Assembly (NCBI RefSeq): GCF_002099425.1
Contig: NW_018344337.1
Location: 372,001-436,000, forward strand
DNA length: 64,000 nt
DNA from: Phascolarctos cinereus
Taxonomy: Eukaryota > Chordata > Mammalia > Diprotodontia > Phascolarctidae
Direction of reading: 5' to 3'
Shown here: piece after piece, positions 12,501 to 23,700 of the stretch
Position numbering within the stretch: the first letter of the stretch is position 1
Layout of the letters: each line of letters begins with the position of its first letter
The notes under the pieces: generated by a model
What the model was told of the DNA's origin: nothing
Seen by the model: only the letters and a program-made list of their open reading frames with translations
The model's database searches: none
Translations under genes and position numbers: made by a program

Positions 12501-12846
12501 CTTCTCTGAGCTGGAGTCTGCTGGTTTACCTGACTATGCTAAAGCATGTGGGAGGTGCTGGTGTTGGCATTTGCATGCTCCACCATCCTGCAGCTCAGAT
12601 CACCTGTTGGTTTGCTGAGGTAGGGCTTGCTGGGACATTTCTTGTCCTGGAATACTCTCCCCTTTTACCTGAGTGAGATGGACCTTCCTTGTTCATCCTC
12701 CAAGTTTCTTGGACTGAAAGACTGCTGCACTGCTGGCTTCACTGTTTTAGGATTTTTCCTGGGGCCCTATTTTCTGTTTTTTTTCAAAGGTCAATAAGAG
12801 AGAGTGACAGCGATTTACAGTTTGCTTCATCATCTTGGCTCCCAGA
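9528..12846 (-). mobile_element. L1 with 5'UTR but large internal deletion (ORF1 fused to ORF2 RT)
   Basis: Read on the minus strand. The 5'UTR (12846 to about 12050) begins cttctgggagccaagatgat-like and contains repeated ggtgctggcag units. The ORF1 N-terminus (about 12030-11800) encodes SEAQKAFLEELKK-like coiled coil. Then the sequence jumps at about 11785 directly into the ORF2 reverse transcriptase (SASIICHEDKPEAF, LGVKQ, FADN in place of FADD, at 11480-11770). It goes on through ORF2 (about 11240-10032, ending WLNKL-like AEQVVVYEFNEILLCYKK) to the 3'UTR and poly-A side near 9528. About 3 kb of ORF1 C-terminus, spacer and endonuclease are missing. I found no clear target-site duplication. 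Confidence 0.85.
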
Positions 12847-13795
12847 AGACAGAAGAACCTAGAATGAACTCTTTAACTTTTTTTCTTTTGCTTTATAAAT
12901 GATTTTTAACTTTACTCTAGAATATAAAGAAAAGGTTTTTTATATACTTTACAAAACAATCTTCTGCTAAAAACTAGATTGTAACTTCAATAATAAATTC
13001 AGGTTCCATTCTTTTATGGTTTACTTTGAAACATAAAGCCGTATATTGGTTATAATTTCAGTATAGGTGAATGCTTGCTCAGTGGTAAGTTCCTAGCCAG
13101 CTGGGCTTCTTACAAAGTCCGAACCAGCTAAAATTACTGAATTAACTTTTTTACAGTAAGCTAAGAATTAGTATGTATTCTGTTGTGACTGACCAATAAA
13201 ATATTTAGGACTAATTTGTTATAGTGCCTTAAATGTGTCAAAAACAATCATGATCTTAATTTCAAGATCATATGTGTACCTTGATATGTATTAACACTGT
13301 GATGCTTTGTTTACCAAAAAAAAAACTTTCTCCAATTTATGACATAATTAAAATTTTTGAAAATCTATTTTCCTTCAAAAATAAAATAGCCAGTATCACA
13401 ACATCATCACTGATTTTTTTGTTTTTGCCTTGCAATTTTTTTGTCTTCCTAGACAGTTAGCAATGAAGTAATCATTAACCAAAAGTCAATTTGGGGTTTT
13501 TCAAGAATTAACATTATAAATTTTAAAATAATTTCATCAAATCATTTTCTCTAAAGTTATAATAAAATACATACAAATGAATTAGCTCAGTTTTACAAGG
13601 CTTTTAAAAAAAATTTTAGAATACATTTTATCCTTAGGGAAAACAAATAGGACTTTCTTTATAATACACTTCATTACAAAATGAACTTTATTAGTTGGCC
13701 CTATCTTGGCCCCCATTTGAAACAATTAGTTGTGAAAGCACCAAAAGCACTTCATCCTAAGACATTTTGCTGTCTAATGAACTTATAACTATTGA
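12847..13795. other. intron-like unique sequence, no gene seen
   Basis: AT-rich sequence without LINE protein motifs or SINE boxes. No splice-flanked open frame was found. Confidence 0.5.
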
Positions 13796-14625
13796 CCAGG
13801 GTACCATTTTTCTCCCCATCCACCCAGCTTACAGCCTAGATGTCATTCTTTACCACTCATATCCAATCTGTTGCCAAATGTTGATTTTACCTTTATAACA
13901 TCTCTCATATACTCCCTCTTCTCTCCTCTGATGTTGGCACTACACTGATATAAACCTGCTTCTCCTCATGTCTGAATTATTACAGTAGCACATTGATTGG
14001 TCTACCTACCACAAGTTTCTCCCCTCTGCAGTCTGTCCTCCACTCAGCCACCATAGTGATTTTCCTTAAATGCAGGTATGACCATGTGACTGCCTCGCTG
14101 TAGTCTTCCCCCCAACTCCAGTAAATTCCATTGGCACCTTTTCACCTGCAGGATTAAATATAAAATGCTCTGTTTCATATTCAAAGCTCTTTGTAACTCA
14201 GACCTCCCTCCCCTCACTTTTCTAGTCACTCCTTTTCCCTATGTTCCCTCTTTTATCTAGTGACATTAGCCTCCTTATTATTCCTTCAACAGCCTATCTC
14301 TGGACTGTGATCATTTTCATGCTTGTCTCTTTTTCACTGAATGCTCTCCTTATTAATTTCTGCCTCTTAGCTTTCCTGGCTTCATTCATGGTACCAGCAT
14401 AAATTATATCTTCCACAGGAAACTTTTCTCAATCCTTCCCTCTGTTTTTCCTACATGTAGTTTGTTTGTACCTAGTTGTTAATATGATATTTCCCTTATT
14501 AGATTGTGAGCTCCTGGAGAGCAATGACTGCATTTTACCTTTTTTTTGTCTATCTGGTGTTTAGCACTGTGACTGACACATATTAGGCACTTACTAAGTG
14601 TTTATTAGGTGACCCCAAGGTATGG
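13796..14625 (+). mobile_element. L2 LINE, RT C-terminal part and complete 3' end
   Basis: Sense-strand L2. It begins in the thumb/C-terminal RT region (cttacagcctagatgtcatt gives LDVIL; atatccaatctgttgccaaa gives HIQSVAK). It runs through tccactcagccaccatagtg and aatataaaatgctctgtttc, and ends ttagattgtgagctcctgga, ggtgtttagcactgtgactg and tattaggcacttactaagtg at about 14605. It is better preserved than the copy at 4480-5490. Confidence 0.85.
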
Positions 14626-15292
14626 ATCCTGCTGACAACATTCAAACAAGACTTATAATTTAAGGATATTGTACCAAGCTGTTTCTTGCTAAAATAAGAA
14701 ATGGGTGGTAGTTGGGAGGTGGGGGAAGGAGTTATTAGGGAGGGAATGTGGCTCTTTGTTTAATTTCAGAAAAGGAATAAGGTTTACATTTTCTATTCCC
14801 ATGGCACTGGACTCTGGAGTTCTGAAGCAGAATTGGAGTTCTTTGGGTTGATTGGCTGGTTTAGTTGATATAATTTCTTATATGTTTTGTCTAACTCGGG
14901 ATGGTAGAATTAGATGATCCAGTTTAAGCATGAGAACTGTTCCCCTCTGCTTTTACTTTAATTTACCACATAACTCTGTTAAAAACTGATTTTAGGATTT
15001 TAGTTAAAGAATTGCTATTACAAAGATTTTCCATTTCCATAGCTCTTTTTAAGAAGAGAAAGTTTTCCTTTTTTATCCTAACTATGTAATTGCTATGGTG
15101 TGATCTTCCCTTTGAAACACAGACTTACATTTTATGTCTTTTTTTCCCTTCTCCAATTTTGGTCGCTGAGCTTTTCTTTCAAGTGAAATTAAAGGTTATT
15201 CTTCTTTGTGAACTTCATTTGGTGAGCTTTTATTTAGGAAATGACTTTGTAGTTTGTTTGTTTCATTTTCATTTACTTCTTTCTGTCAACAG
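14626..15292. other. intron upstream of the 33-nt exon
   Basis: Unique AT-rich sequence ending in a T-rich tract and the acceptor ttctttctgtcaacag at 15277-15292. No repeat recognised. Confidence 0.5.
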
Positions 15293-15325
15293 TCTTCTGA
15301 TGGTGGCAAAAAAGTCATGAGTAAG
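15293..15325 (+). CDS. 33-nt in-phase exon candidate
   Basis: Flanked by acceptor tttctgtcaacag (ending 15292) and a strong donor gtatgt (from 15326, preceded by AAG). The 33 nt are open and read SSDGGKKVMSK in phase 0, the same entry and exit phase as the exon at 3408-3512, so inclusion or skipping would keep the frame. Such short symmetric exons are often alternatively spliced in animal coiled-coil and scaffold genes. The sequence shows the sites and the frame. That it belongs to the same gene as 3408-3512 is inference from strand and phase, with 11.8 kb of intron between. The gene is not recognised. Confidence 0.55.
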
Positions 15326-15498
15326 GTATGTTTTGATTTAGAGAAATGTTTCACTTTTAGTGATATTTAATATAAAGACCTTTGTTTTCATTTTCAGTTT
15401 TAAATTTTCATATCAGTTTTGGAATAAATAAAATACTTTAATTTTGATCATGATAACAAATCAAATTGGCTGTGAAGAAATTTAGTTTTACTCTTAAA

Positions 15499-15510
15499 TT
15501 GCAGTGTTGA
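15499..15510 (+). repeat. target-site duplication of SINE, left copy
   Basis: TTGCAGTGTTGA here is repeated as TTGCAGGGTTGA at 15668-15679, 11 of 12 identical, flanking the SINE at 15511-15667. Confidence 0.75.
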
Positions 15511-15667
15511 GGGGCAGCTAGGTGGCGCAGTGGATAGAGTACTGGCCCTGAAGTCAGGAGGACCTGAGTTCAAATCCGGCCTCAGACCAAACACTTGACA
15601 CTTACTAGCTGTGTGACCCTGGGCAAGTCACTTAACCCCAATTGCCTAAAAGCAAAAAAAAAAAAAT
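15511..15667 (+). mobile_element. WSINE1-type CORE-SINE, full length
   Basis: Starts ggggcagctaggtggcgcag, carries the tRNA-like B-box region gagttcaaatccgg, the core tgtgtgaccctgggcaagtc, cttaaccccaattgcc and an A-tail. It is close to the expected consensus and flanked by a 12-bp TSD, so it is one of the younger insertions here. This family is characteristic of marsupials and is the main taxonomic marker in the window. Confidence 0.9.
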
Positions 15668-15963
15668 TTGCAGGGTTGAGCGGAATTTTTTCATAACAAA
15701 GTCAAGCACATTATTTTAATTATTTTCTATTGATATCAGTATAGGGATCTCATTATAAGTGCACAGATAATTCTAAAAACAAGAGACTAAGTATGTCCTA
15801 AATAAGACAAGTATGTAGAACTTGGCTATTCAGATTTAAAACATATTAATTATAGCTGGAGGATGTTAGGTGGAGTAGAATCAATGAATAATTAGCTAAA
15901 GAGATAGATTTGGCCTGGTAATTGAAAAAAAGAGTGAAATTTTCTCTAGAGGTAAGAGGCTGG

Positions 15964-16086
15964 CAGCAAGCATTTATTAATCATTTGCCATGGGCTAGGC
16001 ATTGTGTTAAGCACTGAGGGTACAAATATAAACAAAAACAGAGAGTGCCTGCCCTCAAGCAGCTCACACTTGAATGATAACACTAA
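15964..16086 (-). mobile_element. L2 3' end
   Basis: agcaagcatttattaatcat, tagctaggcattgtg-like core, gttaagcactgagggtacaa and gccctcaagcagctcacact are the reverse complement of the L2 tail. Confidence 0.75.
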
Positions 16087-16101
16087 CTAATTGGGGAAGA
16101 G

Positions 16102-16352
16102 AGGCAGCTAGGTGACACAGTGGATAGAGTGCTGGCCTGGTGTGAGGAACACTCTTCTTAATAAGTTGAAATCAGGCCTCAGACGTATACTAGCTGTGTG
16201 ACCCTGGTTAAGTTACTTGACCGTGTTTGTCTCAGTTTCTTATTTGTAAAATGAACTGAGAAGGAAATGGCAAAGCACTCCAGTATATTTGCCAAGAAAC
16301 CCCCAAAATGGTGTCATGAAAGCGAACATGATTGAAATGACTGAACAAAAAT
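16102..16352 (+). mobile_element. Mar-1-type CORE-SINE with BovB-like tail
   Basis: Head gaggcagctaggtgacacag, core ctagctgtgtgaccctggtt, cagtttcttatttgtaaaat, then gagaaggaaatggcaaagca and a 3' tail ending gattgaaatgactgaacaaa. The last part resembles the 3' end of the BovB LINE at 57330-59505. Mar-1 SINEs are known to carry a BovB-derived tail. Confidence 0.8.
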
Positions 16353-16729
16353 TGAAGAAAAGAAAAAAATAAAAGAGAGCTTTAAAAGAAGAAGGCAGAA
16401 GACACCCATGCAGGGAGGTGGTGAAATCATGGGAGTCAGAAGTATAGGTGGGAGAGTAGTAAGTCATGGTTAGTCTGACTAAGCCTGTCTCCAGAATGAA
16501 GGACATAACTCATCAGTGGGAGAAGGGGATCATTACAAGGTGGGAAGGCAGCACAGTCTTGGTGGTAAACTTTTAAAAAAGAGTTCCAAATTCTCTCCCT
16601 CCTCATACCCATCCATCTCATTAAGAAAGCAAGCAATTCAGTATAGGTTATATATGTGTAGTGATGCAAACCATTTCTGTAATAGTCATGTTGTTAAGGA
16701 AAAGAAAGAAAAAAAACCCTCAAGAAAAA
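16353..16729. other. unassigned intronic sequence
   Basis: Purine-rich, no gene seen. The stretch near 16640-16735 (tgcaaaccatttctgtaata, gtcatgttgttaaggaaaag) looks like an interspersed repeat I cannot name. Confidence 0.35.
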
Positions 16730-16778
16730 TAAAGTAAAAAAGTACACTTCAAGCTATTTTGCCTAACTGTATGTCAAT

Positions 16779-16793
16779 AAATTTCACATTCTT
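16779..16793 (+). repeat. target-site duplication, left copy, of SINE-microsatellite block
   Basis: AAATTTCACATTCTT here recurs as AAATTTGACATTCTT at 17557-17571 (14 of 15). It brackets everything from 16794 to 17556, and the L1 reading frame is continuous once that block is set aside. Confidence 0.8.
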
Positions 16794-16940
16794 TTTTTTT
16801 TTTCCCCTTAGGCAATTAGGGTTAAGTGACTTGCCTAGGGTTACACAGCTAGTAAGTGTTTGATCTGAGGCCAGATTTGTACTCAGGTCCTCCTGACTTT
16901 AGGGCTGGTCCTCTATCTGCTGTACCACCTAGCTGCCCCT
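16794..16940 (-). mobile_element. WSINE1-type CORE-SINE
   Basis: Minus strand: T-run at the left (its A-tail), then aggcaattagggttaagtga, cttgcctagggttacacagc, and the head ccacctagctgcccct at 16926-16940. Confidence 0.85.
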
Positions 16941-17180
16941 TTAATTATTTTCTTTTTTCTCTTTCTCTCTTTCTCTTGCTCTTTCTCTATTTCTTTCTCT
17001 CTTTCTCTCTTTCTCTCTTTCTTCCTTCCTTCCTTTCTCTCTCTCTCTCTCTCTCTCCCCTCCTCCTTTCCTTCCTTCCTTCCTTCCTTCCTTCCTTCCT
17101 TCCTTCCTTCCTTCCTTCCTTCCTTCCTTCCTTCCCCTCTCTCTCTCTTTCTTTCTTCCTTCCTTTCTTTCTTTCTTCCT

Positions 17181-17248
<68 letters not shown>

Positions 17249-17351
17249 TCCTTCTTTCTTTCTTTCCTTCTTCCTTCCTTCCTTCCTTCCTTCCTTCCTT
17301 CCTTCCTTCCTTCCTTCCTTCCTTCCTTCCTTCCTTCCTTCCTTCCTTCCC

Positions 17352-17424
<73 letters not shown>

Positions 17425-17426
17425 TC
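16941..17426. repeat. pyrimidine microsatellite (TTTC)n/(TTCC)n/(TC)n
   Basis: About 480 bp made of alternating tracts of TTTC, TTCC and TC units on the + strand, equal to GAAA/GGAA on the minus strand. The tracts occur in blocks: mixed 16941-17060, TTCC 17070-17134, TTTC 17150-17270, TTCC 17275-17350, TC 17352-17366, TTTC 17367-17426. It abuts the A-tail side of the SINE at 17427-17556, which suggests it grew from that tail. Open frames of 170-218 residues in this tract are simple-repeat artefacts. Confidence 0.95.
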
Positions 17427-17556
17427 AATTGGGATTAAGTGACTTGCCCAAGAGTCACACAACAAGTAAGTGTTATGTATCTGAGGTCGCATTTGAACTC
17501 AGGGCCTCCTGACTCCAGGTCTGGTGCTTTATCCAATGCACGACCTAGCTGCCTCT
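17427..17556 (-). mobile_element. CORE-SINE whose tail became the microsatellite
   Basis: Minus strand: caattgggattaagtgactt, gcccaagagtcacac, tttgaactcagggcctcctg and head cgacctagctgcctct ending at 17556 beside the TSD. The A-tail position is occupied by the (TTTC)n tract. Confidence 0.85.
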
Positions 17557-18163
17557 AAATTTGACATTCTTAATGAAATGGATGAATATTTACAGAAATA
17601 TAAGCTGCACAGATTAACAGAAGAGCAAATAAAATACTTAATGCCATTTCAGAAAAATAAATTGAACAAGCCATCTATGAACTCCCTAACAAAAACCCAC
17701 CAGGGCTAGGTGGATTTACAAGTGAATTCTATCAAACATTTAAAAAAAACCTGACTCTAATACTATATAAACTATTTGGGAAAATAGGTGAAGAAGGAGT
17801 CCTAACAAATTCTTTTTATTATACAAATATGGTACTGATACCAAAACTGAGAAGAGCCAAAACAGAGAAAGAAAATTATAGACCAATCTTGCTAATGAAT
17901 ATAGATGTACAAATTTTAAATAAAATATTGGCAAAGAGATTACAACAACTTCTCCCAATGATAATACACTGTGACCAGGTAGGATTTATACCAGGAATGC
18001 AGGGATAGTTCAATATTAGGAAAAGTATCAGTATAATTGACCATGTCAACAACAAAACTGTTAGAGTATCCTAGAGAATCAAGTAAAAAACTAATTGAAG
18101 TAATAAACAACTTTAGCAAAGTTGCAGGATATAAAATAAACCCACGCAAATCATTGGCATTTC

Positions 18164-19590
18164 TTTTTTTTTACTTTATTTTTTAATTTTTATTAATTTA
18201 TTTTGATTTTTCAGCAATCACTTCCATATGCTTTTGAGTTTGAAAATTTTCTCCCCCTTCCTCTCCACCACCCTCCCCAAGACAGTGCACAATCTGATAT
18301 AGGCTATACATATATATTCCTATTAAACATATTTTCATATTAGTCATGTTGTAAGAATTAGAACGAATAGGAGGAACCACCAGAAAGAGGAAACAAAACT
18401 CAACAGAAGAGGAAAAAAAATAGCGAACAGTATGCTCCAATCTGCATTCAAATTCCATAGTTCTTTCTTTGGATGTGGATCACATTTTCCATCACGAGGC
18501 CTTTGGAGATGTCTTAGATCCTTGTATTACTGGGGAGGGTTAAGTTTATCAATATTAATCATTGCACAGTGTGGCTGTTATTGTGTACAATGTTCTCTTG
18601 GTTCTGCTCACTTAACTCAGCATCAGACCATTCAAATCTTTCCAGGTCAGCCTGTTCATCATTTCTTATAGCACAATAGTAATCCATTACATTCATATAA
18701 CACAACTTGTTCAGCCATTCCCCAATTGATGGGCATCCTCTCAATTTCCAATTCTTTGCCACCACAAAAAGAGCTGCTATGAATATTTTTGTACATGTGG
18801 GGCCTTTTCCCATTTGTTTGATCTCTTTGGGATATAGTCCTAGAAGTGCTATTGCTGGGTCAAAGGCTATGCACATTTTTATAGCCCTTTGGGCACAGTT
18901 CCAAATTGCTCTCCAAAATGGTTAGATCATTTCACAACTCCACCAACAAGGCATTTAGTGTTCCAATTTTCCCACATCTTCTCCAACACGTATCATTTTC
19001 TTGTTTTGTCATCTTGGCTGATGTGATAGGTGTGATGTGGTACCTCAGAGTTGTTTTGATTTGCATTTCTCTAATCAATAGTGATTTACAGCATTTTTTC
19101 ATATGACTATAGATGGCTTTAATTTCTTCATCTGAGGACTGCCTGTTCATATCCTTTGACCATTTATCAATTTGGGAATGTTGAGTCTTGTGTTTGAAAG
19201 TCATATTTTCTATTCAGCACTGGTGTTTTCCTCAAGAATATTTGACAGTCCTCTGTTTCATCGAATGACCATTTTTTTCCCTGAAGGATTATACACAGTA
19301 TTTCTGGGTAGGTGATTCTTGATTGTAATCCTGGCTCCTTTGCCCGCTGGAATATCATATTCCAAGTCCTCTGATCCTTTAATGTAGAAGCTGCTAAATC
19401 TTGTGTTTAAACCTGACTGGTTCTATGATGCTTGAATTGTTTTTTCTTGCTGCTTGCAATTTTTTCTCCTTGACCTGGAAGCTCTTGAATTTGAGTATAA
19501 TATTCCTGAGAGTTTTCGTTTTGGGATCTCTTTCAAGAGGTGATCAGTGGATTCTTTCAATTTCCATTTTACCCTCTCATTCTACAACAT
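18164..19590 (-). mobile_element. L1 with ORF1 C-terminus joined to ORF2 C-terminus
   Basis: From right to left on the minus strand. ORF1 C-terminal domain (about 19560-19190: RAKEPGLQSRITYPEIL, LQGKKWSFDETEDCQIFL, LNRKYDFQTQDS). Then an abrupt join at about 19181. Then the ORF2 C-terminus (HSQIDKWSKDMNRQ, IALLGLYPKEIKQMGKGPT, KNWKLRGCPSIGEWLNKL; 19180-18560) and 3'UTR to the poly-A side at 18164. The spacer and almost all of ORF2 (endonuclease, RT) are absent. Confidence 0.85.
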
Positions 19591-20085
19591 GGATATTTAT
19601 GTCTATATGTGAGTATGATTATGGGTATCTTAGTATCTATATGTTTAAGTAAATGTATGTGTATATACACATGTGTATATGTATGTATGTGTATGTATGT
19701 ATATGTATTCATATATATGTATATGTGTATATATAATATGTATATTTACATTTAATTGTAGCTTTTGGTGGGGTGGAGGGAGGGGAAAAAAGAAAAGTAA
19801 AAAGTACACAGCAGAGAACAAAAGAAAGCTTTCAAGAAAACGAAGATGGACCACTCTCTGTCCAATGTATAGCATTTATTACATAGGTTTTCTTGATATG
19901 GAAATTTATTGCAGTGTTTTGAAGCCTCTCTTACCTTCTGCTGTGCATAACAGTGCTTTTTTTCTTTTCTTATTATGTATTTAAGTTTCAGTATTTAAAT
20001 TTATGATATGTCACTTTTTGTTTTGTTTTATATTTAAGTTTTTGTATTCATCTAAAATAAAAATAAAAGGTTTTCTTCAGTTTTT
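19591..20085 (+). mobile_element. LINE-like 3' tail with (TATG)n tract, tentative
   Basis: A TATG/TG-rich stretch (19600-19745) is followed by tttaattgtagcttttggtg, a ggagggaggggaaaaaag block and an AT-rich end with aaaataaaaataaaagg near 20065. The same order (TATG tract, tagtagccttctttagggca, gagggaggggaac, ending aattaaaataaac) closes the L1 tail at 35300-35605, so both probably belong to one 3'UTR type. Confidence 0.4.
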
Positions 20086-20089
20086 TTGT

Positions 20090-20337
20090 GCCTCTTTTAC
20101 TAAGTTAATAAATCTCTTTTTATAATTTTCTTTTATCACACCCACTTGTTTCCTGAAATTTTCCTCTACCACTCATCTCTCTGTCTCTTCCAGGAATTCT
20201 GGTTTGGTTCATGTCCAACTTACATTTTTCTTTGAATCTTTGTAGCTGTTTTCACATTGTTGTTTTCTTCTGAGTCATTGTGTTTTGGGCTTCCCTGCCA
20301 ATATAATAGCTTCTTATACTTAGCTTATTTTTTGTTG
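20090..20337 (-). mobile_element. old L1, ORF1 N-terminal part
   Basis: Minus strand: ctcttccaggaattctggtt-like coiled-coil segment, then tttgaatctttgtagctgtt and a start region equivalent to MSKQQKK. This copy was the target of the full-length L1 next to it; its 5' side reappears from 26908. Confidence 0.6.
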
Positions 20338-20355
20338 TTTGCTACTCATTTTTCT
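20338..20355 (+). repeat. target-site duplication of full-length L1, left copy
   Basis: TTTGCTACTCATTTTTCT; the right copy at 26893-26907 is TTTGCTCATTTTTCT. They match except for a 3-nt difference. Confidence 0.7.
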
Positions 20356-20729
20356 TTTTCTTTTTTTTTTTAATTTTATTACTTTATTTTGATTTATCAA
20401 CAATGACTTCCATATGCTTTTGAGTTGAAAATTTTTCTCCCCCTTCCTCCCCACCACCCTCCCCAAGACAGCGTACAATCTGATATAGGCTATACATTTA
20501 CATTCCTATTAAACGTATTTTCACATTAGTGAAGTAGTAAGTAAAAAATTAAAACCAATAGGAGGAACCATAAGAAAAAGGAAACAAAACTGAACAGAAA
20601 AGAAAAAAAAATGATAGCGATGCACCTTCCATAGTTCTTTCTTTGGATGTGGATAGCATTTTCCATCATGAGGCCTCTGGAGATGTCTTAGATCCTTTTA
20701 TTGCTGAGAAGGGTTGTTTATCAATATTA

Positions 20730-23700
20730 GTCATCGTACAACATGGCTGTTATTGTGTACAGTGTTCTCTTGGTTCTGCTCACTTCACTCAGCATCAGAC
20801 CATACAAGTCTTTCCAGGTTTTTCTGAAGTCAGTCTGTTCCTCATTTCTTATAGAACAGTAGTATTACATTACATTCATATACCACAACTTGCTCAGCCG
20901 TTTCCCAATTGATGGACATCCTCTCAATTTTTAATTCTTTACCACCACAAAAAGAGCTGCTATGAATATTTTTGTATATGTGGGGCCTTTTCTCATTTGT
21001 ATTATCTCTTTGGGATATAGCCATAGAAGTGCTATTGCTGGGTATGCACATTTTTATAGCCCTTTGGGCATAGTTCCAAATTGTTCTCCAAAATGGTTGG
21101 ATCATTTCACCACTCCACCAACAATGCATTAGTGTTCCAATTTTCCCACATCTTCACCAACATTTATCATTTTCTTGTTTTGTCATGTTGGCCAACTTAA
21201 GAGGTGTGATGTGGTACCTCAGAGTTGTTTTGATTTGCATTTCTATGATCAATAACGATTTAGAACATTTTTTTCATATGACTATAGATGGCTTTAATTT
21301 CTTCATCTGAGAACTGTCTGTTCATGTCCTTTAACTATTTATCAATTGGGGAATGGCTTGTATTTTTATAGATTCATCTTAATTCTCTATATATTTTAGA
21401 AAAGAGGCCTTTATCAGAGAGACTGGTTGTAAAAATTCTTTCCCAATTTTCTACCTTCCTTCTAATCTTAGTTGCATTGGCCTTGTTTGTGCAAAAACTT
21501 TTCAATTTAATGTAATCAAACTTGTGCATTTTGCTTTTTGTAATGTTCTCTATCTGTTTGGTCATGAATTCTTCTGTTCTCCATAGATCTGATAGGTAAA
21601 CTTCCTTGTTCTCCCAGTTTATAGTATCAGCCTTTATATCTAAGTCATGAACCATTTTGACTTTATTTTGGTATATGGTGTGAGATTTGGGTCTATGCCT
21701 AGTTTCTGCCATACTCTTTTCCAGTTTTCCCAGCATTTTTTCAAACAGTGGGTTTTTAACCTGGAAGCTAGGGTCTTTGGGTTTATCAAATAATAGATTA
21801 CTGTAGTCATTGACTACTGTGTCTTGCATATTTAACCTATTCCAATGATCTACCAATCTATTTCTTAGCCAGTACCAAGCAGTTTTGATGATTGCTGCTT
21901 TATAATACAATTTAAGATCTGGAATTGTTAGGCCACCTTCCCCTGCATTTCTTTTCATTAGTTCCTTTGATATTTTGGACCTTTTGTTCTTCTAAATGAA
22001 TCTTGTTATTTTTTTCTAACTCTATAAAATAATTTCTTGGTAGTTTGCTTGGTATGGCACTGAATAAGTAAATTAGCTTAGGTAGGATCGTCATTTTTAT
22101 TATATTAGTTTGGCTTACCCATGAGCAGCTGATGTTTTTCCAGTTATTTAGATCTGATTTTATTTGTGTGAAAAGTGTTTTGTAATTGTTCATAGAGTTC
22201 CTGGGTTTGTTTCAGGAGGTAGACTCGTAAATATTTTATAATGTCTACAATAAGTTTAAATGGGATTTTTCTTTCTATCTCTTACTGTTGGGCTTTGTTG
22301 GTAATATGTAGAAATGCTGATGATTTATGTGGGTTTATTTTATAGCCTGCAACTTTGCTAAAGTTGTTTATTATTTCAAGTAGTTTTTTACTTGATTCTC
22401 TAGGATTCTCTAAGTATATCACCATGTCATCTGCAAAGAGTGATAGACTTGATTCTTCTTTGCCTATTCTAATACTTTCAATTTCTTTTTCTTCACTTAT
22501 TGCTAAAGCTAATGTTTCTAGTAAGATATTGAATAACAGTGGTGATAATGGACATCCTTGTTTCACTCCCAATCTTATTGGAAATGCTTCTAGCCTGTCC
22601 CCATTACATATAATGCTTGCTGAAGGTTTTAGAGAGATGCTATTTATTATTTGAAAGAAGACTCCATTTATGCCTATGCTTTCTAGTGTTTTTAATAGGA
22701 ATGGGTGTTGTATTTTGTCATGCAGTTTCTGTTGGTTTTGGTGTTCATATGCTCAATTATGCTGATAATTTTCCTCATATTGAACCAACCCTGCATTCCT
22801 GATATAAATCCTACCTGGTCATAGTGTGTCATTCTTGTGGTATGTTGCTGTAATCTATTTGCCAATATTTTATTTAAAAATTTTGCATCTATGTTCATTA
22901 GAGAAGTTGGTCTATAATTTTCTTTCTCTATTTTGACTCTTCCTGGTTTAGGTATCAGCACCATATTTGTATCATAAAAATAATTTTGTAAGACTACTTC
23001 TTCACCTATTTTCCCAAATAGTCTATGTAGTATTGGAATTAATTGTTCTTTAAATGTTTGATAGAATTCACATGTAAATCCATCTGGCCCTGGAGAGTTT
23101 TTCCTTGGGAGTTCCTCAATGGCTTGTTGAATTTCTTTTTCTGAGATGGGGTTAAGTATTTTACTTCCTTTTCTGTTAATCTGGGCAATTTATATTTTTT
23201 TTAAATATGTATCCATTTCAACTAAGATTGTCAAATTTGTTGGCATATAGTTGGGCAAAATAATTCCTAATTATTGTTTTAATTTCCTCTTCCTTAGTGG
23301 AACCTTCACCCTTTTCATTCTTGATACTAGTAATTTGGTTTTCTTTTTTGTTTTTTTAATTAAAGTAACCAAAGTTTTATATGTTTTATTGGTTTTTTCA
23401 TAAAACCACCTCTTAGTTTTATTTATTAGTTCAATAGTTTTCTTAATTTCAATTTTATTAATTTTATTTTGATTTTCAAATATTTCTAATTTAGTGTTAA
23501 GTTGAGGATTTTTAATTCGTTCTTTTTCTAGTTTTTTTAGTTGTATTCCCAATTCATTGATCTCCTCTTTTTCTATTTTATTTATATAAGCATTTGGAGA
23601 TATAAAACTTCCCCTAAGAACTGCTTTCGCTGAATCACATAAGTTTTGGTATGTTCTCTCATTATTGTCATTCTCTTGGTTGAAATTATTGATTGTTTTC

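Larger units (their letters stand above)
16730..18163 (+). mobile_element. L1 ORF2 fragment interrupted by a SINE block and internally deleted
   Basis: The left part (16741-16793) encodes SSYFA-LY-NKFH-L. The reading frame resumes at 17557 as KFDILNEMDEYLQKYKLHRL and TEEQIKYLMPFQK, the region just before the L1 reverse transcriptase. It continues with GFIPGMQG-like motifs near 17980 (RT fingers/palm). At about 18061 it jumps from DHVNNKT to ESLENPRES-like codons, removing the block that holds the catalytic FADD box. It ends abruptly at 18163 at the poly-A side of a minus-strand L1. Confidence 0.8.

Noticed and set aside
15511-15667. tRNA gene from the B-box-like gagttcaaatcc
   Set aside because: It is the tRNA-derived head of a CORE-SINE; no cloverleaf is complete.
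16941-17426. CRISPR-like or satellite array
   Set aside because: Tetranucleotide microsatellite with no spacers or longer unit.
16856-17512. 218-codon + frame and 171-183-codon minus frames of F/L/S or K/E/R runs
   Set aside because: Pure translation of TTTC/TTCC microsatellite and flanking SINEs. No gene.
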